Under the pieces are notes generated by a model, which did no database searches, had not been told where the DNA came from, and worked only from the letters and a program-made list of their open reading frames with translations. Shown here in pieces: positions 33,001 to 43,300 of a DNA stretch of 64,000 bases (within the stretch, counting starts at the first letter, position 1; every line of letters starts with the position of its first letter). A program made the translations under genes and the position numbers. Origin of the DNA: Pycnopodia helianthoides (lineage: Eukaryota; Echinodermata; Asteroidea; Forcipulatida; Asteriidae); contig CM063258.1 of assembly GCA_032158295.1 (NCBI GenBank), positions 2,872,001 through 2,936,000 on the forward strand, given 5' to 3'.

Positions 33001-35319
33001 GCTTTGGGTCATAAGGATGGACAAGAGATTGATGCTGGATACAGCATCTTACCCAATCAAGTAATTAGAATAATCAATACCAAGTATGCCCTGTAAATGT
33101 TCACACCCTCCTCTCATTCTCTTTTTGTTGCATACAGAAAATGGTTCTTGTCCAAACTTGGCCCTTCAGGTATGTCATTAACGTCTTTTGTATTCCTTTC
33201 TTGCCTTTTGACTAAGTATTGCTTTAATTCTTATTCAATGAATTGTGAGCTTTTTGTGTTAAAATGAATGTCAGTTAAAGGCAATGGACACCTTTGGTAA
33301 TTGTAAACCAGTTTTCTCACTTGGTGTATCCCATTCATATGCATAAAATAACAAATCTGTGAAAATTTGGACTCAATTGGTCATCGAATTTGCAAGAGGT
33401 AAGTTTTTATGCTAACAATTTTTTGGTTTTAAGTAATGGAGTGAGTTATGGCGTGTCATGGCCGAGCGGATAAGAGCACCGGACTCAAGCTCTGGTGCTT
33501 CTGATCAGCAGAGTGTGGGTTCGAGTCCCAGTCGTGACACTTGTGTCCATGAGCAAGATACTTTACCATAATTGCTTTGCCCTTTTGGATGGGACTTTAA
33601 GCTGTAGGTCCCGTGTACTAGGGTTTGTAGTTTGTTAAAAGTAACAAGCGCTTTGAGAAGCCCGTAGAAAAAAACGGGCTTTATACAAGAACCAAGTACT
33701 ATTTTTTACTAATTAATATTCGCACTCGGATTAAACTTTTTGGCATAACTTAAACTCTGTTCAAAACTTTCAGGGCTTCATCGTTGCTGACGGACTGGAC
33801 TGACAAGTCAGCCTATGCACTCTGCACGTTTGCATACTCCAATGGAAATCTTGATGATCCGGTGCAGCTGTTCAGGGGGAAAACACCGGTAAGCTGTTTG
33901 TCTGTATTCGCTTAGCATTTAAATCTTCCCTACAAGCCAACTTACTCCACAGATACAAAGGAATCTTCAGTTGGTCAAAATGTTTCTATTGGCCTACAAA
34001 AAAACTGATGAAACTAACAGATTTATATCTTCCACATTAAATTGTCATCCCTTGCAGATTTCTTTTGCAGGACTTTGGTATACTCAAGTATTAGTTTTTT
34101 ACCACGAGTCTTGTCCCCTGCATCTCGACAGCAACCATAGCTGCTGATTGCCTTTTCACAAAAGGGGGCCAGACCATTTCCTCTCCCAGCCCTCATTTTG
34201 GTTCGTCAATCTCAGGTCGTATTTCAAAAGCACAACTTCGGCTTCGTTCAGGCACCGTACGCCTGTTTGAAGTTCCATACCAAAAGTTGACGTTTTCAAA
34301 AAACTACAGACAAAGCATAAGGCAAAGTCGTGGTTTTGAAAAGGGTCATAATGGTACTACAAGACGTTTGGATATTTACAATAGCTAGTGTTGATTTTTC
34401 TTTGCAGGGTTTGATTGTTTCCCCAAGAGGACCTCCAAGTTTTGGATGGGATCCTTGTTTCCAACCAGATGGATTCAAAGAAACGTAAGAGTAATAATTG
34501 TTTGCAGAAGTGCAACAAGGTCGTAACTCAGTTTGTTCAAAGTCGTATCTCAATCCATTCGCTGTGTGTTCCGAACCTGGAGTTTGTAACAAAGAGTTGA
34601 CCTTTTTGCAATAACAAAATAATCACATTTGAAACAAGGTTGTTACACTGCGAAAAATCACATTTGCAACAACGTTGTAACACCTGATACGACCTTGTTG
34701 CATTGCATAAAAACAAATTACAACAACGTCGTAACTCTCCTGATACAACCTTGTTGCATTGCATAAAAACAAATTACAACAACGTCGTAACTCTCCTGAT
34801 ACAACCTTGTTGCATTGCATAAAAACAAATTACAACAACGTCGTAACTCTCCTGATACAACCTTGTTGCATTGCATAAAAACAAATTACAACAACGTCGT
34901 AACTCTCCTGATACGACCTTGTTGCATTGCATAAAAACAAATTTACAACGTCGTAACCTGATGCGACCTTGTTGCACTGACGTGATAAAATGATGAAGGT
35001 GTCATCTCGTCACATTTTTACTTTAAAATTAGAATTCATCAGCTTTAACCTTTGACCCACTTGTTGCTCCAAGATATTGAGTCATGTTTTTGTTACAGCC
35101 TTTACAAATCCAATATGACTAGGAAACAAATCTTACCCTCCGAAATCTTTCAGATTTAGAGGATGCAGCAAAAACTGATAAAAAATGCTATGATTTTATG
35201 ACAATATATTGTTTTATCTTTCCACAAGGTATGCCGAGATGGAATCTACCACCAAGAACAGTATTTCACATCGAGGCAAAGCGTTAAAGGCACTCGCTGA
35301 ACACTTTATAAAGACGTGA
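30009..35319 (+). CDS. ITPA: Inosine triphosphate pyrophosphatase, complete gene in 8 exons with one apparent frame break
   Basis: Cytosolic house-cleaning enzyme that hydrolyses ITP, dITP and XTP to the monophosphates, keeping deaminated purines out of nucleic acids. Exons: 30009-30089, 30419-30470, 31423-31487, 32281-32354, 33138-33169, 33774-33888, 34408-34484, 35229-35319. They total 587 nt; restoring one base would give 195 residues, against 194 in human. Visible family motifs: [11 protein letters not shown] (substrate-binding Lys), [32 protein letters not shown] (catalytic acidic motif), [34 protein letters not shown] and [12 protein letters not shown] (His-Arg base pocket). Start ATG has A at -3 and G at +4. 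All junction phases agree except inside exon 6, where one base appears missing. A possible AATAAA lies at 35793. Confidence 0.95.
30157..30245. repeat. Hairpin in ITPA intron 1
   Basis: TGCAATAATCGTA..CCCTCC..TCC near 30157 pairs with GGAGGAGGGTTACAGTAATA near 30215; centre CCGACGACCGGCCGTCGG. Confidence 0.65.
30419..30470 (+). CDS. ITPA: ITPA exon 2
   Basis: Acceptor TTTCAG|GTCATC, donor GATC|GTAAGT. Encodes [17 protein letters not shown]. Confidence 0.92.
30509..30889. mobile_element. MITE, family C, copy 4
   Basis: AAAGGAACATTACAGAATTG at the left (no intact left TTAA), CTGTAATGTTCCTTTAA at the right; its right TTAA is the left TTAA of the following family A element. Confidence 0.88.
30886..31273. 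mobile_element. TTAA-flanked MITE, family A
   Basis: TTAAAGGCAGTGGACACTAT at the left, AGTGTCCAGTGTCTTTAA at the right; close to the 20360 copy. In ITPA intron 2. Confidence 0.9.
31423..31487 (+). CDS. ITPA: ITPA exon 3
   Basis: Acceptor TTGCAG|TTCCGG, donor AAACAT|GTGAGT. Encodes [20 protein letters not shown]. Confidence 0.92.
31547..31645 (-). mobile_element. Single-arm relic of the tRNA-Asn-like element
   Basis: ACCACAAAGAAAAATTGACT at the left as in the palindromes, then a degraded tRNA-like stretch on the minus strand. Confidence 0.65.
31865..32045. mobile_element. CAGGGCTCGAATTT foldback, family Q
   Basis: CCAGGGCTCGAATTTG at the left, CAAATTCAAGCCCTGGG at the right; interior GGACCACAGGAC / GCCTGTGGTCC. 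Confidence 0.75.
32281..32354 (+). CDS. ITPA: ITPA exon 4: catalytic acidic motif
   Basis: Acceptor CACAAG|GTAAAA, donor TATAT|GTGAGT. Encodes [20 protein letters not shown] then PGPY. Confidence 0.94.
32435..32703. mobile_element. Short TIR element in ITPA intron 4
   Basis: AAACATGTTTAGTGTCC at the left and its exact inverse GGACACTAAACATGTTT at the right, about 270 bp, interior T- and A-rich. Confidence 0.8.
33138..33169 (+). CDS. ITPA: ITPA exon 5
   Basis: 32-nt exon, acceptor ATACAG|AAAATGG, donor CTTCAG|GTATGT. Encodes [10 protein letters not shown]. Confidence 0.9.
33275..33440. mobile_element. Deleted MITE, family A
   Basis: TTAAAGGCAATGGACACC left end and early interior, then jumps to GGTAAGTTTTTATGCTAAC of the right part; right terminus lost. 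Confidence 0.7.
33451..33692 (+). mobile_element. tRNA-Leu-derived SINE, 3' truncated
   Basis: GGCGTGTCATGGCCGAGCGG head, GACTCAAGC anticodon region, GGTTCGAGTCCCAGTCGTGA box B, then a short body ending in CCCGTAG..CGGGCTTTATACAAG. Confidence 0.8.
33774..33888 (+). CDS. ITPA: ITPA exon 6, one base apparently missing
   Basis: Acceptor TTTCAG|GGCTTC, donor ACACCG|GTAAGC. The first bases read GLHR in the frame set by exon 5, then a stop; from 33784 the next frame reads [20 protein letters not shown], exactly the ITPA continuation. Confidence 0.88.
34408..34484 (+). CDS. ITPA: ITPA exon 7
   Basis: Acceptor TTGCAG|GGTTTG, donor GAAAC|GTAAGA. Encodes [20 protein letters not shown] then DGFKE. Confidence 0.93.
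34620..34975. repeat. 56-bp tandem repeat in ITPA intron 7
   Basis: TGATACAACCTTGTTGCATT starts units at 34685, 34741, 34797, 34853 and 34909 (56-bp period); a shortened unit follows at 34959 and diverged copies precede 34685. Confidence 0.92.
35229..35319 (+). CDS. ITPA: ITPA exon 8 and stop
   Basis: Acceptor CCACAAG|GTATGC. Encodes [20 protein letters not shown] then ALAEHFIKT before TGA. Confidence 0.93.
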
Positions 35320-36240
35320 AGTCAAATTTTTATAGTTTTTTTTTTACAATTTCAACATTCAAACAATTCACAAAATGCCAAAGAGCATTCATTGTGTGTA
35401 ACCTGACAGAGGTATTACTACACTGTGTGAAATACTCAAATATTGACCTATTGACCTTTGTGACTCACTCTAGAAATTGCTGCATAATTAATTATTACGC
35501 AAACGATTATCTGCATACATTACCCAAATTTTTGCTTCAATAGTTTGACCCACAAATAAGAATGGGACGATTGGACAATATTTAAAGAACTATTCATTTT
35601 ACATTCAATAGAGGTTACAACCGTACAAAATACAAACACAGCCAGACTAGACATAACCAAGTCACTTGAACATTTACGTATTTTCTTCTCATACATTTTT
35701 ATTAATCGTAACCTTTACTTAAATTATACACGTTTATTTTTATTTACACCTCTTTTAGGAAAAATATATTTGGTTACATAAAAATTGTTTGAATAAATTT
35801 CATCTCCATTAATACACATGATACAAATTGTTTAGTTGAGATGTTGCCTTTTTGTGTTTCACCCTTGAACCATTTCAGGTCTGTGGTTATTTTGGGGGAA
35901 CTTTTTAAAGTTTCTGTCTTAATAAACTGTCTGCCGTAGGCCAGCCAAGAAAAATATTGGCTTGTAACAAGTACTTTCAACTCAACCAAAAAGGTCAAAG
36001 TAACGGTCGTGTTCTGCGTGGACATTTTCCCAATACTGTCAATATTGCTGCAACAAAAACACAATTTCTGTTCCATATTATTTGTCCAGATATTTGGTGA
36101 TTACAGAGAAATGAATGGTCTATATGGGGTAAAGAGGATATACTGCAATGTTTTTCACTGAAAATTTTCAACCCTTGGAACTCTGACCTTTGACCTGTTT
36201 GGGAGGTGTGCATCGATTATTCTCTTTTCTACCTGAGACT
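35320..36240. other. ITPA 3' flank
   Basis: Probable ITPA 3' UTR at the left; candidate poly(A) signal AATAAA at 35793-35798. Nothing else recognised. Confidence 0.4.
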
Positions 36241-36242
36241 AG

Positions 36243-36345
36243 GGGCTTTTTCCAAACCTCGGCCTAGGATCGGTCTCTACCTCCAGGCTTTGTTTGATGT
36301 TGAAGCCGGAGCCCAAGCCGAGGTTTGAGAAACCGCCCAGGCTTA
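36243..36345. repeat. Inverted repeat
   Basis: TTTCCAAACCTCGGCCTAGG at the left, GCCGAGGTTTGAGAAACC at the right. Confidence 0.7.
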
Positions 36346-36524
36346 CCTAGGTCTACTTTTTGAACAATGCTTACCGTAATATTCTGTGCTTATGGTGTCC
36401 ACGCTTTACGGGGCTCCATAAGCGCAGAAGTCCATGGTAAGCAGCATCACAAACTACCGGGATCTGGATTTACCATGGGTCAAAGGTCAGAGTTGTTCTG
36501 CGAGAGGGCCCTGTGATAGCTCGC

Positions 36525-36910
36525 TTAAAGGCTGTGGATACTTTTGGTAATTACTCAAGAAAAACAGTACCATAATAGCTTACTTGGTAAGGAGCACCTG
36601 AGAGCTGCTGACAGTATAAAACATTGTGGAAAACCACTACCTCTGAAGTAATCTAGTTTTTGAGAAAGAGGTAATTTCTCACTGAAATATTTGAACCTGA
36701 GAAAGGCTTCAGGCATGACGCCTTTCCTCAGGCATTTGAAAGCACACAATTCTATGCAACAAAGGTGTTTTTTCTTTCATGATTTTTTTGGCAAATTCGA
36801 TGACCAATCAATGCGCCCATTTACAGGTTTGTTATTCTGTGCATATGTTGGGATACACCGACTGAAGATGCTAGTCTTTGACAATTACCAAAAGTATATC
36901 CTGCCTTTAA
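36525..36910. mobile_element. TTAA-flanked MITE, family A
   Basis: TTAAAGGCTGTGGATACTTT at the left, AAAGTATATCCTGCCTTTAA at the right. Confidence 0.87.
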
Positions 36911-37241
36911 TCAACAAAAATGAATCGTGATAATAAATTTCACGATTACGGGATGAATGTAGGAATGATTGTCCACAGTGTGTCCTCATTCTCTGATGAG
37001 TAAATACTACAGTTACAACAATAAGCAGACTGCAAAGCCCAAGCATAAGTTGATAACGGAGCACAGGTTGGGGAAGAGAGTATCAACATGTCCTCACGCT
37101 GAAGGACCTTAATAAAAACCTTTTAAGATGTTACAGATTAAAAAAGCTCATCAAATGTATACGTAGATTTGTGCATAGATGATAACAAACATTCCGTTTA
37201 TAAATATGGCAAAATTGAACAGTGCCCTCCCTTATCAGCCC

Positions 37242-37377
37242 CAATTGGTGACTTTTGGGATGCTAGGTGGCAGCAGACTTACCAGGTAAATGTGCACATA
37301 CTCAGAACTACGTAAACAATGGAACTTTACCTGGTTGGTATGTCTGCTGCCATCTAGAGTTCAAAAGTCTCCCATTG
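37242..37377. mobile_element. Foldback element, family H, copy 2
   Basis: GCTAGGTGGCAGCAGACTTA / GTCTGCTGCCATCTAG with outer arms CAATTGGTGACTTTTGG / CAAAAGTCTCCCATTG. Confidence 0.8.
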
Positions 37378-37384
37378 ATTTTAA

Positions 37385-37645
37385 AATGTGGTTGCCTGCT
37401 GCCTCAGGCAGTGCCTCCAGACTCGGGCAGTGCTTTCCATATGGAATGGTACCACCCGACTCCGGCAGTGCCATCTGAATTAGGCAGCACTTTCCCAACT
37501 TGGACAGTGCTTTCTATTTGCGATGGTACCACCTGACTCCGGCAGTGCCATCTGAATTAGGCAGCACTTTCCCAACTTGGGCAGTGCCTCCTGACTTGGG
37601 CAGTGCCTCCTGACTTGGGCAGTGCTTCCCAAGTTCCGCAGGTTC
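37385..37645. repeat. GGCAGTGCC low-copy tandem repeats
   Basis: GGCAGTGCCATCTGAATTAG and CACTTTCCCAACTTGG are repeated about 85 bp apart, followed by 20-bp units of GGGCAGTGCCTCCTGACTTG. Confidence 0.85.
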
Positions 37646-38314
37646 CCCCCAACCCCTCCTAATTCAGGCAGTTCCCCTTTTAAATTCAAGTCGTTAAAAA
37701 CCATTTCAAACCCTCGCATTCAAACCCCTGAGACAAAAAGCACACATTACATTCACAGTACACTCTTTTTAAAAACAAACAACAATGAACTTCAACTATT
37801 AGTTAATTAACATACTGGCAGCATTAATTAGCAGGTTGGTATTTGTGTACTCCAGTAAGCTGCTTTCTGGGTAGATAGACGAGCAAACTCAGATTGGCAC
37901 AAATACTCTGACAACTTTAAAAAACAATTTTCTCTGCTTACGTAAAAGTTGAAGGAATGGTACAACATTTTTCTTTTAAAAAAGAACATACATAATGTAC
38001 ATTCTGTCTAACCACAAACTTTTCACACTTTTTTGCTATTCTGTAACTGTTTGCCCGTTGACCCAATACACCTGACAATCGTCACAATCATCTTGGTTGT
38101 GCCATTTTGGGTGTCATACAAAAGTGCAAGTTTAAGGCCATGAAGCATTTACACACTTCCTGTTGACTCCCAAAATGATGAGCATGGCATGGTCGCCTCA
38201 TGTGACGTGCTTGCAAAGGGTCAAAATAGACCCATCCCCACTGCATTTTCCAGTCAAAAAAAATACAAGACAGACTTCCGCTAATTGTAACCGTTGTACC
38301 ACCTTTTCAACAAC
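37646..38314. other. Intergenic stretch, nothing recognised
   Basis: Between the tail-to-tail genes; no exon-like or repeat structure found. Confidence 0.4.
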
Positions 38315-38476
38315 CTGGGCCCAATTCCATAAAGTCTGTAAGCACAGAAACGGGTTACCAGCCGAAGTACCATGGAGTTTACACTGCTGTGGCTGGTAAC
38401 CCACTCATTGGTTGCTTAGCCAAGAAATTTTCTAAGCAGAGCTTCCTGCTTACCAGCTTTATGAAATTAAGCCCTG
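38315..38476. mobile_element. Family D foldback
   Basis: CTGGGCCCAATTCCATAAAG at the left, CTTTATGAAATTAAGCCC at the right. Confidence 0.75.
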
Positions 38477-39045
38477 ATAAAAAATAGCTTTAAACACATA
38501 ATTTTAAATAACCCATCATTAAAAGGTGTTTTCTTTACTAATATCAATCTCAAACATTGTCGGCATAATTTTGTGCAAATTAAAAAATATGTATAAATAT
38601 CATGTGGTACAAATATATATATATTTATAATATGTACAAATTTGACACTGCAATTTATCGGGGTGGGTATGTGTGACAGTTAACAATACTCTTCTGCTCA
38701 GAAACTTGTGTGGATCTTGTAGTGTACAGTACACAAATAATAACATGGTTTAGGGGTGAACAGTTGATATTAGCCCCAAAAGGCATTGGAAGTTGACAAA
38801 CTAGTTCTTGAGGGAACAACTTCCAATAGTTGTTTTTCTCACAGCATCACAAAAATCCTGTCATTTCCCACGGTCAAACCTAGACTGCCATGTTCCCTCT
38901 ACCATCACAGGGCCTCCAAGTGAGGATTTTGTCTACATTAGTCTTACTGGTGCTTTTGCAGCATTGACATTTTTAGTAATAAACCACAAGGGGAACTGAC
39001 TGGGTAAAGTTTAAATAATTTGGTTGAGTTGAACAAAGAAAAATT

Positions 39046-39117
39046 GAGTAGAGCGGGATTTGAACCAACGACCTCCGGATTAACGTGCTGGTGCTCTACC
39101 AACTGAGCCATCTAACC
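39046..39117 (-). tRNA. tRNA-Asn(GTT)-like gene, left arm
   Basis: 72 nt with intact box A-like and box B (GGTTCAAATCC) sequences and loop ACGTTAA; acceptor ends GGTTAGA / TCTACTC are weakly paired. Probably a pseudogene. Confidence 0.35.
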
Positions 39118-39161
39118 CTATGTTGGCGGTCTCCCTATTTTGTCAATATCTGCCAACATAG

Positions 39162-39233
39162 GGCTAGATAGCTCAGTTGGTAGAGTGCCCGCACAATAAT
39201 CCAAAGGTCATTGGCTCAAGTCCCACTCTAGTC
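39162..39233 (+). pseudogene. tRNA-like pseudogene, right arm
   Basis: 72 nt; acceptor GGCTAGA / TCTAGTC kept and box A intact, but the anticodon region reads ACAATAA and the anticodon stem is broken. Confidence 0.5.
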
Positions 39234-39764
39234 GATTTTTCCTTCTTCAATGCAAAATTCTTTGAAATTTTTGTAGACATTTCTTTATGTGATGGAGTCA
39301 GGGGGCATGTCAACTCTGGCCTTAGCGTGGAATCAGGGATTTGGAAAAGTGCTCCTAAAGTTGGGATGCTCTAGTACACATAATGGTCATAAGGAAATTC
39401 ATAATTTATATGCACAATTGCGCAACTACCTTTTTACAGAAATTATAATATTTTGTTTAATAAAAAATATATAACCATCAACACAGCCCAGGTCAGCATG
39501 GCCTGTCGGCATAAAAATACATTTTTGCAAATTTCTTTCAATCAAAGTATTTATATTTATCGTGAAAACCTTTTTCATGGCAGCCATTTTGTTTTCCTTC
39601 TAAATACCATATTCAGGCTGCAAGGGAAAACAGTCTGGCCCCCCATCTGTCCCAGTAATTGCAGTAAGGTGAGGAATGTACATAGTTTAAATTAAAAAAA
39701 AAGCTTTGTGTGGTCCAGGTTTACTCGCGGATTCAAGCTGTTGGCATGGTACGAAGTTGCTGGT

Positions 39765-39985
39765 TGAGACAATCTCCGAGTTGTAGAAAATCACAGAGTT
39801 TTGAGTTCTAGACTAACTCCAAGTTTTCAGTTGTAGACAATCGACCAAGTTTTGAGTTGTAGACAATCGGCCGAGTTTTGAGTTGTAGTCAATCGCCTAG
39901 TTTTTAGTTGAAGATGATCAGCACTGATGGCTGCGAGCTTTTGAGTGGCAGGACAATTACTACGAGTGTCGAGTCGTAGACGATC
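39765..39985. repeat. 28-bp degenerate tandem repeat downstream of the RalGDS-like stop
   Basis: GAGTTGTAGACAATCGRCC-type units about 28 bp apart (39830, 39858, 39886) with more diverged units on both sides. Confidence 0.8.
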
Positions 39986-40143
39986 ACCGGTGAAACATTT
40001 TTTAAGATGCAAAACCAATCACGGTGAGATTCAGCTGCTCATTCATCGAGTTTTCTCGAAAACTGAAACGTACTTCATTAGAAAACAATCTTTGATCTCA
40101 TTTATACAATACTGATGAGGTGCAACCCTCAAGCCAGCACATG

Positions 40144-40310
40144 TCACGTGTCCAGACTCTCTCGTACCCAGGACTTCCGACTCCGTCTTGACTTGGTGGT
40201 GTTTCGTTTGATCACCGTGCCGGGTGGCGGCCGCCTTTTGAGCATAAAGTCAGGTTCCGTTGTTGTGTTCATTGCATAATACACGTTACCATTGTCTGGT
40301 ATTGGAAGCT
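40144..40310 (-). CDS. RalGDS-like exon: RA domain end and stop
   Basis: Acceptor TTACAG|AGCTTCC. Encodes [26 protein letters not shown], then a basic tail ending VRESLDT before TGA. Confidence 0.94.
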
Positions 40311-43300
40311 CTGTAAAATTGAAATCAAAGGGCAACATTTCATTTCATACATAAGGAAGTAAGAGTTGGAGCTCTGCCTGGCTTTGTAAATTTAAAGGAA
40401 CATTACAGAATTGGTTTTTGCCAACATAACAGTTGCTGGCAGTGTAAGCACTTTATGTTATCCACCATATACATAAACTGACAAACCTGTAGAAGTTTGA
40501 GATCGATCGGCCAATCATATAGATTCAACAAAGAAATAAAACGCTCACTGAGCGATAAACTCTAGTCGGAAAATTAGTTTGTTCATTTCTCATCAAATAT
40601 GGCATTTCAGACAGAAATATTTCAAGGGATGTTTTCTACTATCATCATCATTGTAAGTTTTATGTAAATATGTGATCAAAAGTATATTTTACAAGTTTTT
40701 TTCTTACCAATTCTGTAATGTTCCTTTAAAAGTGCAGAATGCAACGAGGTAAACAGCCCAATGATGCTCAACCCTAAACTAATAACTGCATTCTAATAGG
40801 GCTAGTATAATTTAATCAGTGCATTTTTTTTTTTTTAAAGCATTGCCTGTTTCAATTCGTACATAAAGAAGTAAGAATTGGAGCTCTGCCTGGCGTAATG
40901 GAAGAAAGAACAGAAACTGGTTTTACAGGTATAAACAACCATGTGAATTAAATCTCTTCCAGGAAATGTTTTGTTCTGAGAGGAACCAGGGTTGAGATCA
41001 AGTTCTCCGATGAAGACGCGCAGAGCACACTTTTTGACATGACCAGACTCTACTTTATCTTAACTCAGTTATTCTAAGAACTAACAGTTCTTCTAAGAAC
41101 TAACAGTTCTTCTAAGAACTAACAGTTCTTCTAAGAACTAACAGTTCTTCTAAGAACTAACAGTTCTTCTAAGAACTAATAGTTCTTCTAAGAACTAACA
41201 GTTCTTCTAAGAACTAGTAGTTCTTCTAAGAACTAACAGTTCTTCTAAGAACTAATAGTTCTTCTAAGAACTAATAGTTCTTCTAAGAACTAATAGTTCT
41301 TTTTTATGAACAAACAGTTCTTCTAAGAACTAACAGTTCTTCTAAGAACTAACAGTTCTTCTAAGAACGAACAGTCCTTCTCAGAACTAACAGTTCTTCC
41401 AAGAACTAACAGTTCTTCCAAGAACTAACAGTTCTTCCAAGAACTAACAGTTCTTCTAAGAACTAACAGTTCTTCTAAGAACGAACAGTTCTTCTCAGAA
41501 ATAACAGTTCTTCTAAGAACTAACAGTTTTTCCAAGAACTAACAGTTCTTCCAAGAACTAACAGTTCTTCCAAGAACTAACAGTTCTTCTAAGAGCTAAC
41601 AGTTCTTCCCAGAATGGGGAACTCTGGCTGTTAGGTATGTCAATTGGTTTCAATACAAGAGACCTTATATTATGGTTCAGCCATTTTTAGATTTGCTCAA
41701 CTCGATACAAAGGCTGGAAGGAACAAAATAGATGGGTCCCTTTTTCATGAAACGAGAATTATAGAGTAGTCTTTCTCAATGTGTATACAGGGAACCACTT
41801 TACAGACATTGGACATAGCTTTTCACTAGCCTGAGCATGTGACATCACCCTCGTGAATAACGCCAGATACCTGCCTTATGAGCACCTGGCAGGATCCTGC
41901 CAGATGTACCTTTGACCTCGCATCCATTCACATGGAAAGAGATTCGTAGTCTATTACTTACTACACCAGGTAATAAACACATTACATGAACATAGTGAAT
42001 AAAACAACATTACATACAAACATTATGCACACGTGCATGCAGCAGACGATCAAAAGTGGGTATCTGACAAACTACGCACTTCAGAGCGGACCAATCATAA
42101 CACAGATATGGAACGCTTACTGCATGTTTATCCAATGAAAGCATTGGGCCTGTAAGACCAGTGCCTGTCTTTATCCTTGCGGATAAAGGCAGGGGGACCA
42201 GTCTAAAATAGCTTACCTCCCAGAGGTAGGAGTTGAACCAGTACGAACTGTGATAAGTTCTCCTCAGGAGGTAGGTGATGCTTCTCAGCTGCCGTCCTAA
42301 TGACTGTAGGTGTGTGTTCCTGCTGTGTGATCTAATGGGACCAAAAAACAACAAACATCCTGGTCAGATACTCTCTTATCCCTCATGCACGGTTCTCATT
42401 CAGACGATACAAGGAGCAAGACTATTTATTAACAGACAGGGCCTCAGTTTGCTTTGCATTGATTTGTATGGAAGAATGTTATAAAGAAAACCCCCAACTC
42501 CCTGCACCACCCCAAGAGCTGCCAACATTTGCATCTTGCAATCAGGGAGATTTTGTGCGACAATCAGGGAGATACTTAGAATTACATTCAACATAATAGG
42601 GACAAAGTTTCCATAATCAGGGAGAATGTCATATTTGTTCATCAGAATATGGAAAGAGTGGTTTATTTTAAAGGAACTTTCTGCAGAATCAGGGAGAGTT
42701 GGCAGTTCTGCACCCCTTTTCTCAAGCCCACCCACTTTCTCAAGCCCCCTTTCTCAAGCCCCCACCCCCATCCTCCTTCTACCATTCTCCCAATCCCCAA
42801 GCTTCTGCTCGAGCTGTTGCTTCCACTTGCTGCATCTTCTTTTGAACCCACCCGCACCCAAAGCTTCAAGATGCTTGGCAAAACACTAGTGGGGAACCAT
42901 CACAACCAAGACACATTACAATGCATTTTCGGCTGGTCCTTTAGTGTTTTTCGCCTAGCAAGATTATCCTCTGCAAAAGGGTGCACCCCACCAAATAAAC
43001 TCCCATAGCATACAGTGCAAAATGCTAAATCTTCAAAAATACACCCAAAAAAATACTTAGAAGTCTCACAGCTTTTTACAGTAGAGGGGAAATTATTCAT
43101 TGACTTTTGAACTTTTATCCTCTGCTCAATTTGATACAGGGAGTCCCAAGGCCCGTCAAGGTATCCCCCCCTCCAAATAAAAACACCCCTACACAAGTGT
43201 AATTTTGCCAAACGTCCGAGCAACAATCTTGAAAAATGTCCCTACACCTCTCAGCAAATAGGACCACTTATGTCATCCAAAATACCTCAAGTTGGAAGTC

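Larger units (their letters stand above)
39026..39252. mobile_element. Palindromic element with two head-to-head tRNA-like genes, copy 2
   Basis: GAACAAAGAAAAATTGAGTA at the left and TAGTCGATTTTTCCTTCTTC at the right. Same order of blocks as the 28012 element, but the central loop region is shorter (about 40 bp lost on one side). Confidence 0.82.

Noticed and set aside
34537..34977. Overlapping ORFs with repeated FLCNATR / [10 protein letters not shown]
   Set aside because: Artefact of the 56-bp tandem repeat in ITPA intron 7.
41067..41616. CRISPR-like regular spacing
   Set aside because: Units are contiguous 19-bp satellites without unique spacers, in an animal intron.
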